Source of the DNA: Motilimonas cestriensis
Lineage (GTDB): Bacteria > Pseudomonadota > Gammaproteobacteria > Enterobacterales > CBDFNC01
Direction of reading: 5' to 3'
Assembly: GCF_021295315.1 (NCBI RefSeq)
Contig: NZ_JAIMJA010000002.1
Span: forward strand, 62,001 to 126,000
DNA: 64,000 nucleotides
The stretch's first letter is position 1. Each line of letters starts with the position of its first letter. Under the pieces are notes generated by a model. The model was not told the origin of the DNA. It saw only the letters and a program-made list of their open reading frames with translations, and made no database searches. Made by a program: the position numbers and the translations under genes. Shown here piece after piece: positions 1 through 9,285 of this stretch.

Positions 1-1
1 A

Positions 2-121
2 CCCGTTGTCGGCGTACCCCTGCCCCTGATAAGCTATGGTGGAACCTCAATGGTAACGCTCTTAGCAGGGTTTGGCATATTAATGTCAATTCATACCCAT
101 AAACGGCTTTTAGCCAACTAA
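2..121 (+). CDS. rodA: RodA, C-terminal end only (SEDS glycosyltransferase)
   Basis: The window opens inside a reading frame whose last 39 codons match the RodA/MrdB C-terminus: a PLPLISYGG motif, a hydrophobic segment, and the ending [11 protein letters not shown]. RodA is the SEDS peptidoglycan polymerase of the elongasome and works with PBP2 in the inner membrane. Only the last membrane segment and tail are here; the rest lies upstream. dacA follows on the same strand, as in the E. coli mrd locus, but rlpA, which sits between them in E. coli, is absent. Identification is firm despite the short fragment because the motif order is characteristic. Confidence 0.88.
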   Translation, partial: PVVGVPLPLISYGGTSMVTLLAGFGILMSIHTHKRLLAN

Positions 122-381
122 ATATGGGGTTAACAAGGATATTAACTCAAAAAGTGGCCGTTCAATTGAACGCTATGGCAACTTTATTGTCATAAACAAT
201 GGAATTTTAAGGGCTTGTGTTCTTACTTGTGGCAACATTTAAGCCATAACTGGCAATCCAAGCCTCGCTCATCTCTATCCAAATTTTATCGGATATGAGC
301 CGTGAATCGAAAAATGTCTGCATTTCGATTTCGGGGATTTTTTTTCAGACAGTTTTATCAAACGAAGAGACCAGCATTTCC

Positions 382-1554
382 ATGTCGATTATTGCAAATA
401 TTACTCGAAAAACAGCCCTCCTTTGCTTATTCGTTAGCTTTAGTTCACTGGCTACACCTAGGGCCATTCCTAATGCACCAACAATCGCAGCCAATGGCTA
501 CCTACTGATCGATTATGATTCAGGGGAAGTGCTCGCGGGAAAAGATCAAGACGTCCCTATACCGCCAGCCAGCTTAACCAAAATGATGACCAGTTATGTT
601 ATCGGTCAAGAGATAAAAGCAGGCAATATTTCTCTTGATGACAAAGTAGTGATCAGTGAAAAAGCATGGTCAAAAAACTTTCCTGACTCATCTAAAATGT
701 TTATTGAAGTGGGTAAAACGGTGTCAGTTGCGGATTTAAACCGTGGCATTATTATTCAATCAGGTAACGACGCATGTGTGGCAATGGCGGAACATATTGC
801 AGGCAGTGAAGAAGCGTTTGCCGATCTAATGAATACTTGGGCTAAGCAATTAGGCATGACCAACTCTCATTTTGAAAACAGCCATGGCCTGCATTCTGAA
901 ACGCACAACACCTCACCGATGGACATGGCAATCTTAGCCAAAGCAATGATCCGAGATGTACCAGAAGAGTATGCTATCTATAAAGAAAAATCTTTTACCT
1001 TTAACAACATCACTCAGTACAACCGCAACTCACTGCTATGGGATAAGAGCCTAAATGTTGATGGCATTAAAACCGGCCATACTAGCGATGCCGGTTATAG
1101 TTTAGTGTCTTCAGCGACAAAAGATGGCATGCGTTTAATTTCGGTAGTGATGGGCACCAGCAGTGAACAAGCTCGTAAAGAAGAGAGTAAGAAGCTACTG
1201 AACTGGGGCTTTCGCTTTTTTGAAACGTTAACACCTTATAACGCGGGTGATAAGCTAGCTTCAGAGCGCATTTGGATGGGTGATAAAGAATATGTTGATC
1301 TAGGTGTGATTGAAAACACGCCCATTACTATTCCACGTGGCTCTGCAAAAAACCTAAAAGCGAATTTTGTACTGGATACTGAACTCGCTGCGCCTATCGC
1401 CAAAGGCCAAGTCGTTGGTAAGGTGTTCTATGAAGTTGACGATGAAACCCTAGCTGAATTCCCTCTGGTCGCATTGAATGACATCAACGAAGGTAGCTGG
1501 TTTAGCCGTTTAATGGATTACTTCCAACTATTATTTAAACGCTGGTTTGGTTAA
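382..1554 (+). CDS. dacA: D-alanyl-D-alanine carboxypeptidase DacA (PBP5 type)
   Basis: A low-molecular-mass penicillin-binding protein that trims the terminal D-Ala from peptidoglycan pentapeptides in the periplasm. The three active-site motifs are visible: SLTK (S64, K67), SGN, and KTG within GIKTGHT. A signal peptide covers about residues 1-24. The C-terminal domain ends in an amphipathic, aromatic and basic helix (FSRLMDYFQLLFKRWFG), the usual PBP5/6 membrane anchor. The frame is open upstream to an ATG at 295, but the ATG at 382 puts the signal peptide at the N-terminus and gives 390 residues, close to family length. It lies directly downstream of rodA and upstream of ybeD-lipBA, a conserved order. 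Confidence 0.95.
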   Translation: MSIIANITRKTALLCLFVSFSSLATPRAIPNAPTIAANGYLLIDYDSGEVLAGKDQDVPIPPASLTKMMTSYVIGQEIKAGNISLDDKVVISEKAWSKNFPDSSKMFIEVGKTVSVADLNRGIIIQSGNDACVAMAEHIAGSEEAFADLMNTWAKQLGMTNSHFENSHGLHSETHNTSPMDMAILAKAMIRDVPEEYAIYKEKSFTFNNITQYNRNSLLWDKSLNVDGIKTGHTSDAGYSLVSSATKDGMRLISVVMGTSSEQARKEESKKLLNWGFRFFETLTPYNAGDKLASERIWMGDKEYVDLGVIENTPITIPRGSAKNLKANFVLDTELAAPIAKGQVVGKVFYEVDDETLAEFPLVALNDINEGSWFSRLMDYFQLLFKRWFG

Positions 1555-1565
1555 TCGCGATTGAG

Positions 1566-1687
1566 TTATACCCAAGTAACCTCAAGATGTGAGATTCAGA
1601 ATACGAACGGCGTGCTCAGTACAAAGAAAATAAGCGTGGAAATGGTCATCCCTTTCAAGCTTATTTGACACCGTAATGGCACGCCGA
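1566..1687. repeat. MITE-like nested inverted repeat between dacA and ybeD
   Basis: Most of the 312-base gap between dacA and ybeD is a structured element. An outer 8-bp inverted repeat (CGGCGTGC at 1608-1615, GCACGCCG at 1679-1686) encloses a second (AAATAAGC at 1628-1635, GCTTATTT at 1659-1666). Just upstream at 1566-1590 is a motif beginning TTATACCCAAGTAACCTC, of the kind I associate with dispersed intergenic repeats in Vibrio and Shewanella relatives. That association is from memory and not tested here. No ORF is present. Confidence 0.5.
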
Positions 1688-1720
1688 GCACATTCCCAGA
1701 GGGCAAGTTTTTTGTGGTAC

Positions 1721-1741
1721 AAGCGCCCTAAGGGCGTTTTT
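1721..1741 (+). terminator. Rho-independent terminator after dacA
   Basis: Stem CGCCC (1724-1728) and GGGCG (1732-1736) with a 3-base loop, extended by A-T/G-U pairs and followed by a run of T. It would end the dacA transcript before ybeD. Confidence 0.6.
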
Positions 1742-1866
1742 CATTACAGAACAACTCATTAAAACCCTGCAAAAAATGTGATATACCTCAACCTAGAGCT
1801 GAGGTAAAATTGCACGCAATATCCCATTTAATGGGATTTGATTGATCAACTGAAGTGAAGTGAGCC

Positions 1867-2136
1867 ATGTCATTAAATACACGATTCGATGAATTTTTAG
1901 AATTCCCTAACGACTTTTTATTTAAAGTGGTTGGCCTAGCACAAAAAGAACTGCCCGATTTAGTCATGAATGTCTTACAACAACATGCTCCGGGTGATTA
2001 CAGCCCAAAAATTCGCGCCAGTGCAAAAGGCACTTATCACACAGTGTCAGTTCGCGTTAAAGTCGACAGCAAAGAGCATATCGAAACCTTATATACCGAA
2101 CTGGGTAAAATTGAGATCGTGAGAACCGTGCTTTAA
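1867..2136 (+). CDS. ybeD: YbeD family protein (DUF493)
   Basis: An 89-residue cytoplasmic protein of the YbeD/DUF493 family, small alpha-beta proteins with an ACT/ferredoxin-like fold and no settled function. It starts [14 protein letters not shown] and is full length for the family. Its position between dacA and lipB is the conserved one in gammaproteobacteria, so a link to the lipoate genes is possible but unproven. The start is an ATG preceded by GAAGTGAAGTGAG, an adequate ribosome-binding region. Confidence 0.9.
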   Translation: MSLNTRFDEFLEFPNDFLFKVVGLAQKELPDLVMNVLQQHAPGDYSPKIRASAKGTYHTVSVRVKVDSKEHIETLYTELGKIEIVRTVL

Positions 2137-2169
2137 ACCTCCCTTACGTTGCAAGCTACAGGAAGTCCC

Positions 2170-2817
2170 TTGATTAGTAATAAACTGATTGTTAGACAAT
2201 ATCCCCTAAGCGAATACAGTCTTGTCTGGCAACAAATGAAAGCTTTTACCGATGCACGGGGTGAGCAAGACAGTGATGAGATTTGGCTAGTACAGCACCC
2301 TAGTGTGTTTACTCAAGGCCAAGCTGGTAAAGCTGAGCATGTTTTAGTGCCTGGTGATATTCCTGTTGTCGCATCCGATCGTGGTGGTCAAGTCACCTAC
2401 CATGGCCCCGGGCAACAAGTGGCTTACATACTGATCAATATTAAGCGCAAAGCCTTTGGTGTCCGCGATCTGGTTAGCCATATTGAAAATGCCTTGATCG
2501 CTTTACTGAGTCGTTACCAAATTGACGCTTATGCCAAGCCCGATGCACCGGGTGTGTATATAGATGGCAAAAAAATAGCCTCTTTAGGGCTAAGGATCCG
2601 CAAAGGCTGCTCCTTTCACGGCTTAGCGTTAAATGTAGACATGGATTTGATGCCATTTCAACGTATCAATCCTTGTGGTTACGCGGGTTTAGAAATGACC
2701 CAATTGCGCGATTTTACTGCTGAGATTGATTTTACTTTAGTTCAGCAACGACTAATTGATGAATTAACCCAACTTCTTGCTTATAGCGAGATTGAATGGA
2801 CAGGGCCAAAACAATGA
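2170..2817 (+). CDS. lipB: Octanoyl-[acyl-carrier-protein]:protein octanoyltransferase LipB
   Basis: Transfers octanoate from acyl carrier protein to lipoyl domains, the first step of lipoate assembly on 2-oxoacid dehydrogenases and the glycine cleavage protein. The [12 protein letters not shown] motif, the catalytic Lys in [10 protein letters not shown] and the Cys in [10 protein letters not shown] are present. There is no ATG; the frame is open to a TTG at 2149, but the TTG at 2170 has GGAAG four bases upstream. That start puts the catalytic residues at K135 and C169, the E. coli numbering, so I chose it (215 residues). The stop overlaps the lipA start. Confidence 0.94.
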   Translation: MISNKLIVRQYPLSEYSLVWQQMKAFTDARGEQDSDEIWLVQHPSVFTQGQAGKAEHVLVPGDIPVVASDRGGQVTYHGPGQQVAYILINIKRKAFGVRDLVSHIENALIALLSRYQIDAYAKPDAPGVYIDGKKIASLGLRIRKGCSFHGLALNVDMDLMPFQRINPCGYAGLEMTQLRDFTAEIDFTLVQQRLIDELTQLLAYSEIEWTGPKQ

Positions 2818-3779
2818 GCAAACCAAACAAACCCGTCGCAGGTGTAAAACTTAGAGATGCCGATAAAGTATCCTTAATCCCAGTAAAAGTAGTGCCGAGT
2901 GAAAAAGCCACCATGCTGAAAAAGCCGGAGTGGATGAAAATCAAACTGCCTAGCTCAAGTGCACGCATTCAAGAAATCAAAGATGCGATGCGCAAAAACG
3001 ATTTGCACTCGGTTTGTGAAGAGGCTTCTTGCCCTAACCTGTCCGAATGCTTCAATCACGGCACGGCAACATTTATGATTTTAGGTGCAATTTGTACCCG
3101 CCGTTGTCCATTTTGTGATGTTGCCCATGGCCGCCCTTTGCCACCCGCAGCAGAAGAGCCAACCAAACTAGCGCAAACCATCAAAGACATGAAGCTTAAG
3201 TACGTGGTGATCACTTCGGTAGACAGAGATGACTTACGTGATGGCGGCGCACAGCACTTTGCTGATTGTATCCGTGAAATTCGCGCGCTGAATCCTGAGA
3301 TTAAGATTGAGATTCTAGTCCCTGATTTTAAGGGCAGAATGGATCGCGCCTTAGAAATATTGAAAGACACGCCACCCGATGTGTTCAATCACAACTTAGA
3401 AACCGCGCCACGCTTGTACAAAAAAGTGCGCCCGGGTGCCGATTACCAGTGGTCTCTCACCTTACTGCAGCGCTTTAAAGAACTACATCCTAATGTGCCC
3501 ACCAAATCAGGTGTGATGATGGGGTTAGGTGAAACTAACGAAGAAATAGAGCAAGTGATTAAAGACTTAAGCGCCCATGGCGTCACCATGCTGACATTAG
3601 GTCAATACCTACAGCCGAGTCGTAACCACCTTGCTGTAGAGCGCTATGTGCCACCTGCCGAGTTTGATGAATTGGGTGAGGTCGCGAAACAAAATGGCTT
3701 TACCCATGCCGCATGTGGTCCTTTTGTGCGTTCGTCTTATCACGCCGACTTACAAGCTGCCGGTAAAGCGGTTAGCTAA
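2814..3779 (+). CDS. lipA: Lipoyl synthase LipA (radical SAM)
   Basis: Inserts two sulfur atoms into octanoyl-lipoyl domains using two [4Fe-4S] clusters. The radical-SAM motif CTRRCPFC (C94, C98, C101) and the auxiliary-cluster cysteines C68, C73, C79 ([12 protein letters not shown]) are intact, as is the C-terminal RSSYHAD. The ATG at 2814 overlaps the lipB stop (ATGA) and gives 321 residues with cysteine positions equal to E. coli; the in-frame ATG at 2796 would add six residues inside lipB and is unlikely. Translational coupling with lipB is expected. Confidence 0.96.
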   Translation: MSKPNKPVAGVKLRDADKVSLIPVKVVPSEKATMLKKPEWMKIKLPSSSARIQEIKDAMRKNDLHSVCEEASCPNLSECFNHGTATFMILGAICTRRCPFCDVAHGRPLPPAAEEPTKLAQTIKDMKLKYVVITSVDRDDLRDGGAQHFADCIREIRALNPEIKIEILVPDFKGRMDRALEILKDTPPDVFNHNLETAPRLYKKVRPGADYQWSLTLLQRFKELHPNVPTKSGVMMGLGETNEEIEQVIKDLSAHGVTMLTLGQYLQPSRNHLAVERYVPPAEFDELGEVAKQNGFTHAACGPFVRSSYHADLQAAGKAVS

Positions 3780-3803
3780 TGTTAGCCTCTGACCGATAAG
3801 ATC

Positions 3804-3837
3804 AAAAAAGCCAGTGTTGTTTTACACTGGCTTTTTT
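3804..3837. terminator. Bidirectional terminator between lipA and proB
   Basis: A 14-bp perfect stem (A-run plus GCCAGTGT, then ACACTGGC plus T-run) with a 6-base loop. It lies between the convergent genes lipA and proB and has T-runs suitable for both. Confidence 0.85.
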
Positions 3838-3861
3838 ATTGACGCTGATAGGGAGCTACGG

Positions 3862-4965
3862 TTAAAGCACCACTAGATCGTCGCGGTGAATAGCAACCGA
3901 ACCATAAACATAACCTAAGGTTTTTTCGATATCCTCGGAATGTATGCCTTTAATCGCTTCTAGCTCGATACTAGAATAACGTGCAATACCACGAGCAATG
4001 ACCTTACCCGTTTGGCTCATCACTAAAATAACATCACCACGGCCATAAGCACCCGCGACATGAGTAATGCCTTTAGGCAACAAGCTACTGCCCTTAGCAA
4101 CTACCGCTGTCTCAGCGCCAGCGTCAATAGTGATCTGCCCAGCAGGTGGCGGCCCCGCTAAGATCCATTGCTTACGATGCTCTAAAGGCGACTTTTTCGA
4201 TAAAAACAAGGTGCCAAGGGATTCGCCTTCTGCCACGCGTTTTATCACTTGCTCTTCATTGCCAGCGGCAATCACCACATCAATACCCGCACGCATAGCA
4301 ACATCCGCGGCTTGTAACTTAGTTGCCATGCCACCAGTGCCTAAACCCGAGACACTGCCACCAGCAAGCTGGCGAATTTCATCTGTTATCTCTGTAATTT
4401 GCGAGATTAACTTAGCATCTTTATTGGTCCGAGGATCGGCGGTAAATAAACCCGATTGATCGGTTAACAAAATGAGTAAGTCGGCATCAGCCAAAATGGC
4501 AGCAAGTGCTGATAAATTATCGTTATCACCCACTTTAATTTCAGAGGTGGCAACGGCATCGTTTTCATTCACTATCGGGATAATGCGATGCTTAAGCAAG
4601 GTGCGCATAGTATCGCGCGCATTTAGAAAACGCTCTCGATCATCTAAGTCGGCGCGAGTTAATAACATTTGCCCCACATGCAAGCCATAGATATTAAATA
4701 GGTTTTCCCACGTTAAGATCAATTGGCTTTGGCCTACTGCGGCTAACATTTGCTTGTTAGCCACAGTGGTGGGCAAATCATGCATGCCTAAGTGCTCGCG
4801 ACCGGCGGCAACGGCACCGGAAGTCACGACTATCACTTGATGACCAGCATTGTGTAACTTGGCACATTGGCGAACAAGCTCGACCATGTGGGCGCGATCT
4901 AATTTGGCACTGCCACCAGTTAATACACTGGTGCCTAATTTGACTACTATGGTTTTTTTAAACAT
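3862..4965 (-). CDS. proB: Glutamate 5-kinase ProB
   Basis: Phosphorylates glutamate in the first committed step of proline synthesis. The N-terminal amino-acid-kinase domain begins VVKLGTSVL and includes VNENDAVAT and the [11 protein letters not shown] region; a PUA domain covers about residues 275-367 ([15 protein letters not shown], then YGRGDVILV). The length of 367 residues equals the E. coli enzyme. proA, usually its operon partner, is not next to it: lipA converges downstream and crl lies upstream on the same strand. Feedback inhibition by proline is known for the family but cannot be judged here. Confidence 0.95.
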   Translation of the reverse strand: MFKKTIVVKLGTSVLTGGSAKLDRAHMVELVRQCAKLHNAGHQVIVVTSGAVAAGREHLGMHDLPTTVANKQMLAAVGQSQLILTWENLFNIYGLHVGQMLLTRADLDDRERFLNARDTMRTLLKHRIIPIVNENDAVATSEIKVGDNDNLSALAAILADADLLILLTDQSGLFTADPRTNKDAKLISQITEITDEIRQLAGGSVSGLGTGGMATKLQAADVAMRAGIDVVIAAGNEEQVIKRVAEGESLGTLFLSKKSPLEHRKQWILAGPPPAGQITIDAGAETAVVAKGSSLLPKGITHVAGAYGRGDVILVMSQTGKVIARGIARYSSIELEAIKGIHSEDIEKTLGYVYGSVAIHRDDLVVL

Positions 4966-5087
4966 GAGGCTAGCTAATAATTATGTAAATAAAACGAATA
5001 AAATCGTAACGTTGCTCAATAATACCAAGTTTATTCAACGCTCACACCTGCTAAAACAAGGCAACATTGAATTCGAGAAGATAGGAC

Positions 5088-5122
5088 TAAAAAAGAGCCA
5101 GCACAACCACTTAATGTGCTGG
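5088..5122 (-). terminator. Terminator after crl
   Basis: Stem CCAGCACA (5098-5105) and TGTGCTGG (5115-5122), followed on the minus strand by a T-rich run (complement of the A-run near 5088-5094). It ends crl before proB, so the two are probably separate transcripts. Confidence 0.75.
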
Positions 5123-5131
5123 AAACAAAGA

Positions 5132-5533
5132 TTATGCCGCAGTTAATACAAGGTGACTGTCTAGCGCAGAAGACGGTTCTAAATCTAACTCAAAGGTGTT
5201 TTCAACTAACTCCGTCATTTTTCCATAAAATACCTGCAAAGAGCGTGTTACCTCAGCTTGATGCTTTTTAGGTATTGCTTTTTCTTGCCACTCACCAGCA
5301 ACGTCGAAAAAGCCATAATGGTAGTGATAGCTAAAGCCGGTGTCGGTTTTTTTCAGGTCAAGCCACCAACCATAAAACTCACGTTTCTCTGGCTCAGCGT
5401 TAACCCCTGCACACACCGCTAAACAATCAAAAAAGAAATTTTCGTCATCACTTTTACCCACTCGGAAATATGGACCGATATCGGTAAATTTTTTCGTTAT
5501 ACGTCCCCGAGGCGGGAATTGCGTTTCAGACAT
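5132..5533 (-). CDS. crl: Sigma-S-activating protein Crl
   Basis: Crl binds the stationary-phase sigma factor RpoS and promotes assembly of its holoenzyme. The family signature is clear: RGRITKKFTDIGPYFRVGK, then FFFDCLAVCAGVNAEPEKREFYGWWLDL and the Tyr-rich FSYHYHYGFFD segment. The length of 133 residues is normal. Its position between proB and frsA-gpt matches E. coli apart from the missing phoE. Its presence implies an RpoS-dependent general stress response in this organism. Confidence 0.93.
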   Translation of the reverse strand: MSETQFPPRGRITKKFTDIGPYFRVGKSDDENFFFDCLAVCAGVNAEPEKREFYGWWLDLKKTDTGFSYHYHYGFFDVAGEWQEKAIPKKHQAEVTRSLQVFYGKMTELVENTFELDLEPSSALDSHLVLTAA

Positions 5534-5697
5534 ACTTATTTGTCCCCATCACAGTAAGAGACTATACAAATATCGCATTATCTTGGTTGGTGCAACTTTA
5601 ACCAGTCAGGAGCTAGATCTACCCCGCGTAAATTTATTAATAACTCAATAAGTCTGCTATTGAAGCTAATAAAGCAAAACCGCATGCGCCATCATGA

Positions 5698-6960
5698 TTA
5701 TCTATCTAACAGGTATTGCTTGAGCCACTCTGCGGCTTGATCAAGGGCGCGATAATAAGATTTAAATATCGGCGGCTGATTAATAATAATGGACTCACCC
5801 GATAAACTGCCACGAGCAATCATTTTAATGTCTATCTCAGGGCAAATAAGGTCTTCGGCATGACCAATACTCAATAGCGGTACTTTAGTACGACTGCGCC
5901 CCAGTAAACCTTGACGAGAAAGAGAGAACACCTTGCAGCGCTGAAACAATAATTCATGATCTTCACTGGTCAATCCCATGCGGTTGGCAATAGTATCTAA
6001 CATCATTTGCGGCAATAAATTAAATCGCTCCGGTTCAACAAACAGCTTATCAACCGCGCCCCCCACACTCACGGCGGCTTTGATACTAAATGGCTCAATA
6101 TACGCTAAGCGTGTAACAAGATTCGCGCCCAAGCGCCCGCCTAATAAGGCAATATTGTCATAATCTACCCAAGGTACTTTTTTCAGATGGGCGATGACCG
6201 CTTGCAAAACTTGAGTACTATCCTGTTCCAGTTTAACACTGCTCGCAAAACCAAGGCCTGGCATGTCAACGGTCAACATGGCTAACCCTGCCGGTGCCAG
6301 ATTGCGTTCAAACAATTTGAAATACTCAATTTGCATGGTGTCGATAGCGCCACACACTATTACCACAGGCGAAATTTGATCTTCTTGAGCTAAGTGCAAA
6401 TAACAGTGAATCGTTTTACCTTTATAAGGCACATCAATGATGCGTAATGGATTAGGCAGTAATTTGCCCATTTCTCGATAGCATAAATTAGCTAATGTAT
6501 GTGCCTGTAGCGCCAGCTCGTCGCCTTTTAAATGGGGGTAACCTGACACCGCATAATATTGAGACGCCATATAAAAAGCATGTCGAGCCAAGTCAAATTG
6601 CTCGTTAGCAAGTGCGTCTTTGGCCTTATGCTGCCAAACAGCGCCGGGCTGGCTCCACTCATAAGTCCAGTTACCTTTACGGTAATCGGTTACTGTGTCT
6701 AATAAATCATCTCGAGTGCGCGTTTGCTTAGACATGGCAATTTTTGCCAAAATAGCTTCTACTTCTATCGGGTCTATGCCTTGCCAAGCCCACTGAGCAC
6801 GCCTTAATAGTCGATACCAACCCGGTGTATTATCGTTGTCCATCATTTCACCAACGGGGCTAGTTGATGACAGTTTCGCCTTTGGATTACTAATGGTAGA
6901 AGTTTCAGGGTAATTAAACTTAATTTTGAATAGCTTTTCTGAAAGATTTTGGCTCGACAT
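5698..6960 (-). CDS. frsA: FrsA family alpha/beta-hydrolase-fold protein
   Basis: A 420-residue protein of the FrsA (YafA) family, reported in relatives to bind enzyme IIA-Glc and influence the fermentation/respiration balance. Recognisable stretches are NLSEKLFK near the N-terminus, YPHLKGDELALQA, and the alpha/beta-hydrolase core from about residue 200. The usual nucleophile elbow reads LLGGRLGAN and lacks a catalytic Ser, as I recall for other family members, so esterase activity should not be assumed. I use the ATG at 6960; an upstream GTG at 6969 would add three residues. crl and gpt flank it as in E. coli. Confidence 0.88.
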   Translation of the reverse strand: MSSQNLSEKLFKIKFNYPETSTISNPKAKLSSTSPVGEMMDNDNTPGWYRLLRRAQWAWQGIDPIEVEAILAKIAMSKQTRTRDDLLDTVTDYRKGNWTYEWSQPGAVWQHKAKDALANEQFDLARHAFYMASQYYAVSGYPHLKGDELALQAHTLANLCYREMGKLLPNPLRIIDVPYKGKTIHCYLHLAQEDQISPVVIVCGAIDTMQIEYFKLFERNLAPAGLAMLTVDMPGLGFASSVKLEQDSTQVLQAVIAHLKKVPWVDYDNIALLGGRLGANLVTRLAYIEPFSIKAAVSVGGAVDKLFVEPERFNLLPQMMLDTIANRMGLTSEDHELLFQRCKVFSLSRQGLLGRSRTKVPLLSIGHAEDLICPEIDIKMIARGSLSGESIIINQPPIFKSYYRALDQAAEWLKQYLLDR

Positions 6961-7074
6961 ATAACACACGAAGTAATGAAGGTGATGATCAAATTATACG
7001 TGTTTTATCAGAAAATGTGTCCGAAATGGGATTTTATTCATTGGCTTAGATCAAAGACCGATAAAAAGTTAAAC

Positions 7075-7100
7075 AAAAAAAAGCGGCCAAAAGCCGCTTT
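7075..7100 (-). terminator. Terminator after gpt
   Basis: Stem AAAGCGGC (7080-7087) and GCCGCTTT (7093-7100) with a 5-base loop, and a T-run on the minus strand from the A-tract just left of it. It would end the purine permease-gpt transcript. Confidence 0.85.
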
Positions 7101-7125
7101 ATTTAATTGTCATAGAGTCAGAGTC

Positions 7126-7587
7126 TTACTCTTCATCAACCAATGGCTTGGTATAACTGAGCGTCATATCCCATGGTTGTTCAATCCAAGTGTCTTGGGG
7201 AATTTCCATGATAAAGTCATCGACTAAATGCTTACCTGCAGGTTTTGCAAACACAGTCACAAAACGCGCTTTTGGCAGCATTTCACGAATAACTTTAGCC
7301 GTACCACCTGTATCAACTAAATCGTCAACCACAATGAAGCCTTCACCATCATGATCTACGCCTTTGATCACTTTCAGCTCTTTTTGCTGATCGTGGGTGT
7401 AGCTGGCGATACAAATAGTATCAACATGACGAATGCCCAGCTCACGGGCTAAAATTGCCGCTGGTACAAGGCCTCCGCGGCTCACTGCAATAATACCTTT
7501 CCATTGATCAGCAGGCAGTAATTTACGCGCCAAACGGCGAGATTCTCTTTGCTCTAGTTCCCAAGAGACGTAGAATTTTTTGCTCAT
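7126..7587 (-). CDS. gpt: Xanthine-guanine phosphoribosyltransferase
   Basis: Salvages xanthine and guanine by joining them to PRPP. The PRPP-binding signature [14 protein letters not shown] is intact, and the protein starts [23 protein letters not shown], with 153 residues, close to the E. coli Gpt. It lies 45 bases downstream of a purine permease on the same strand, which suggests one uptake-and-salvage operon. A clear RBS is present (GAGG upstream of the ATG). Confidence 0.95.
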   Translation of the reverse strand: MSKKFYVSWELEQRESRRLARKLLPADQWKGIIAVSRGGLVPAAILARELGIRHVDTICIASYTHDQQKELKVIKGVDHDGEGFIVVDDLVDTGGTAKVIREMLPKARFVTVFAKPAGKHLVDDFIMEIPQDTWIEQPWDMTLSYTKPLVDEE

Positions 7588-7632
7588 ATTTACCTCAATA
7601 TGATTCGAGTTGACGTTGGCGCAAAGCGATCA

Positions 7633-8925
7633 CTAAAAATGCAATGCAAACTTAACAGCAAATAGTATTGCCAGTACCCAAACGCTACTGCTCACAGTCA
7701 TGGCTTTACCTGTAATCAGTTTAATTACAGCATAAGCAATAAAGCCGATGGCAATACCATGGGCAATAGAGAATGTGAGTGGCATAAGCAGTGTTACTAC
7801 TACCACTGGTGCCGCTTCAGTAATGTCATGCCAATCAATACGAGTTAAACCCGACATCATCAGAATGGCAACATAAAACAGTGCACCAGCCGTTGCATAA
7901 GCAGGCACCATGCCAGCAAGGGGCGCAAAGAATAAACATAAAAGGAATAAAATGCCAACAATAACGGCAGTTAATCCGGTTCGGCCACCTTCTGCCACAC
8001 CACTTACACTTTCAATGTAGCTGGTTGTAGTTGAAGTACCTAATAATGCTCCCGAGATAGAAGCGCCACTGTCAGCCAGTAAAGCGCGATTCAAACGTGG
8101 CAAGTTACCCTTTTCATCCAACAGCTTAGCTTTATCAGCAACCGCAATTAGGGTGCCAGACGTATCAAACAAATCGACGAATAAAAAGGCAAAGACCACG
8201 CTGATCATGGCAATGTTAAATGCACCTGCAATATCCAAAGCAAGAAAAGTCGGTGCGATTGATGGCGGCATAGAAACAATACCGCCATAAGTCACATCAC
8301 CAAATACCCAACCGAGGAAAGTCACACCTAACACAGCATACATAATGCCGCCTTTCACGCGATAGTGAACTAAAGCGATAATGGCAAAAAAGCCAACACT
8401 CGCCAGTAATGCATGTAATGATGTTAAATCACCTAACGTCACTAACGTATTAGGATTGCCTACCACTATTCCAGCATTCTTCAGCGCGATAAGCGCTAAA
8501 AACAAACCAATACCCGCTGCAATACCGGTGCGCAGTGCTTGCGGTATGCTGTTAATTATCCATTCGCGAATACGGAATAAACTTAAAAAGACAAAACAAC
8601 AACCAGATAAGAATACCGCGCCTAAAGCCACTTCCCAGCTATAGCCCATATCACCGACGACAACATAAGCAAAAAAAGCATTTAAGCCCATACCCGGCGC
8701 TAAGGCGACCGGGTAGTTCGCGTAAAAACCCATGATAAAACAGCCAATCGCAGCGGCAAGACAGGTAGCAACAAACACTGCACCTCGATCCATACCGGTA
8801 TCAGATAACATAGCCGGGTTGACAAAAATAATGTAAGCCATGGTTAAGAAGGTAGTGATACCTGCAATAATTTCCGTTCGAGCACTACTACCGTGCTCCT
8901 TAAGTTTAAATAATTTTTCTAACAT
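7633..8925 (-). CDS. NCS2-family purine permease (adenine or guanine/hypoxanthine type)
   Basis: A 430-residue polytopic membrane protein of the AzgA-like branch of the NCS2 family, which imports purine bases with protons. The N-terminus HGSSARTEIIAGITTFLTMAYIIFVNPAMLS is typical, as are the APGMGLNAFFAY segment and the later FLFVDLFDTSGTLIAVADKA and GTSTTTSYIESVSGVAEGGRTGLTA motifs. About 12-14 membrane segments can be seen. The choice between adenine and guanine/hypoxanthine cannot be made from sequence alone; the adjacent gpt favours guanine or hypoxanthine. No PurR box was recognised upstream. Confidence 0.87.
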   Translation of the reverse strand: MLEKLFKLKEHGSSARTEIIAGITTFLTMAYIIFVNPAMLSDTGMDRGAVFVATCLAAAIGCFIMGFYANYPVALAPGMGLNAFFAYVVVGDMGYSWEVALGAVFLSGCCFVFLSLFRIREWIINSIPQALRTGIAAGIGLFLALIALKNAGIVVGNPNTLVTLGDLTSLHALLASVGFFAIIALVHYRVKGGIMYAVLGVTFLGWVFGDVTYGGIVSMPPSIAPTFLALDIAGAFNIAMISVVFAFLFVDLFDTSGTLIAVADKAKLLDEKGNLPRLNRALLADSGASISGALLGTSTTTSYIESVSGVAEGGRTGLTAVIVGILFLLCLFFAPLAGMVPAYATAGALFYVAILMMSGLTRIDWHDITEAAPVVVVTLLMPLTFSIAHGIAIGFIAYAVIKLITGKAMTVSSSVWVLAILFAVKFALHF

Positions 8926-9285
8926 CTTGAGCGTCCATTTAAATTAACCGAGTTATCAACTGATAACCACCTTCAGCCACACTCTCTAGCCTATCAACTA
9001 AGAGTGCCATTTTTTATAACTGCTTTATAAACTGAAAGGTGCAGGTTCGTGGTGAAATTAAGCCGCGGATTATAAAAGTCTGCTCATCAATTAACCATGA
9101 CTTTAATCAGAAATACTCCTTAAGCCTTATAAAATTATTCAATCTATTTTATGAAACATCAAATAAAGATCACATAACAAGCCTAAATATAACAACCATC
9201 CATGGTAAATTGTGAGGTATTAACTGTTATTACTTTTTATTCCTTGGTACTAATCAAACCATCAAATTTCACTGGAGTGAGAGCC
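8926..9285. other. Divergent intergenic region, permease / chemoreceptor
   Basis: 360 bases between divergent genes. The clearest element is an inverted repeat GTTATCA-AC-TGATAAC at 8952-8967, 27-42 bases ahead of the permease start, well placed to be an operator for an unknown regulator. The region is AT-rich toward the chemoreceptor. A GGAG at 9274-9277 precedes the ATG at 9286. I see no small ORF or RNA gene that I can support. Confidence 0.4.

Noticed and set aside
9055-9080. Purine riboswitch before the permease (minus-strand TATAATCCGCGG)
   Set aside because: Only the P1-like opening resembles the aptamer; the conserved GTTTCTACC core and paired loops are absent.
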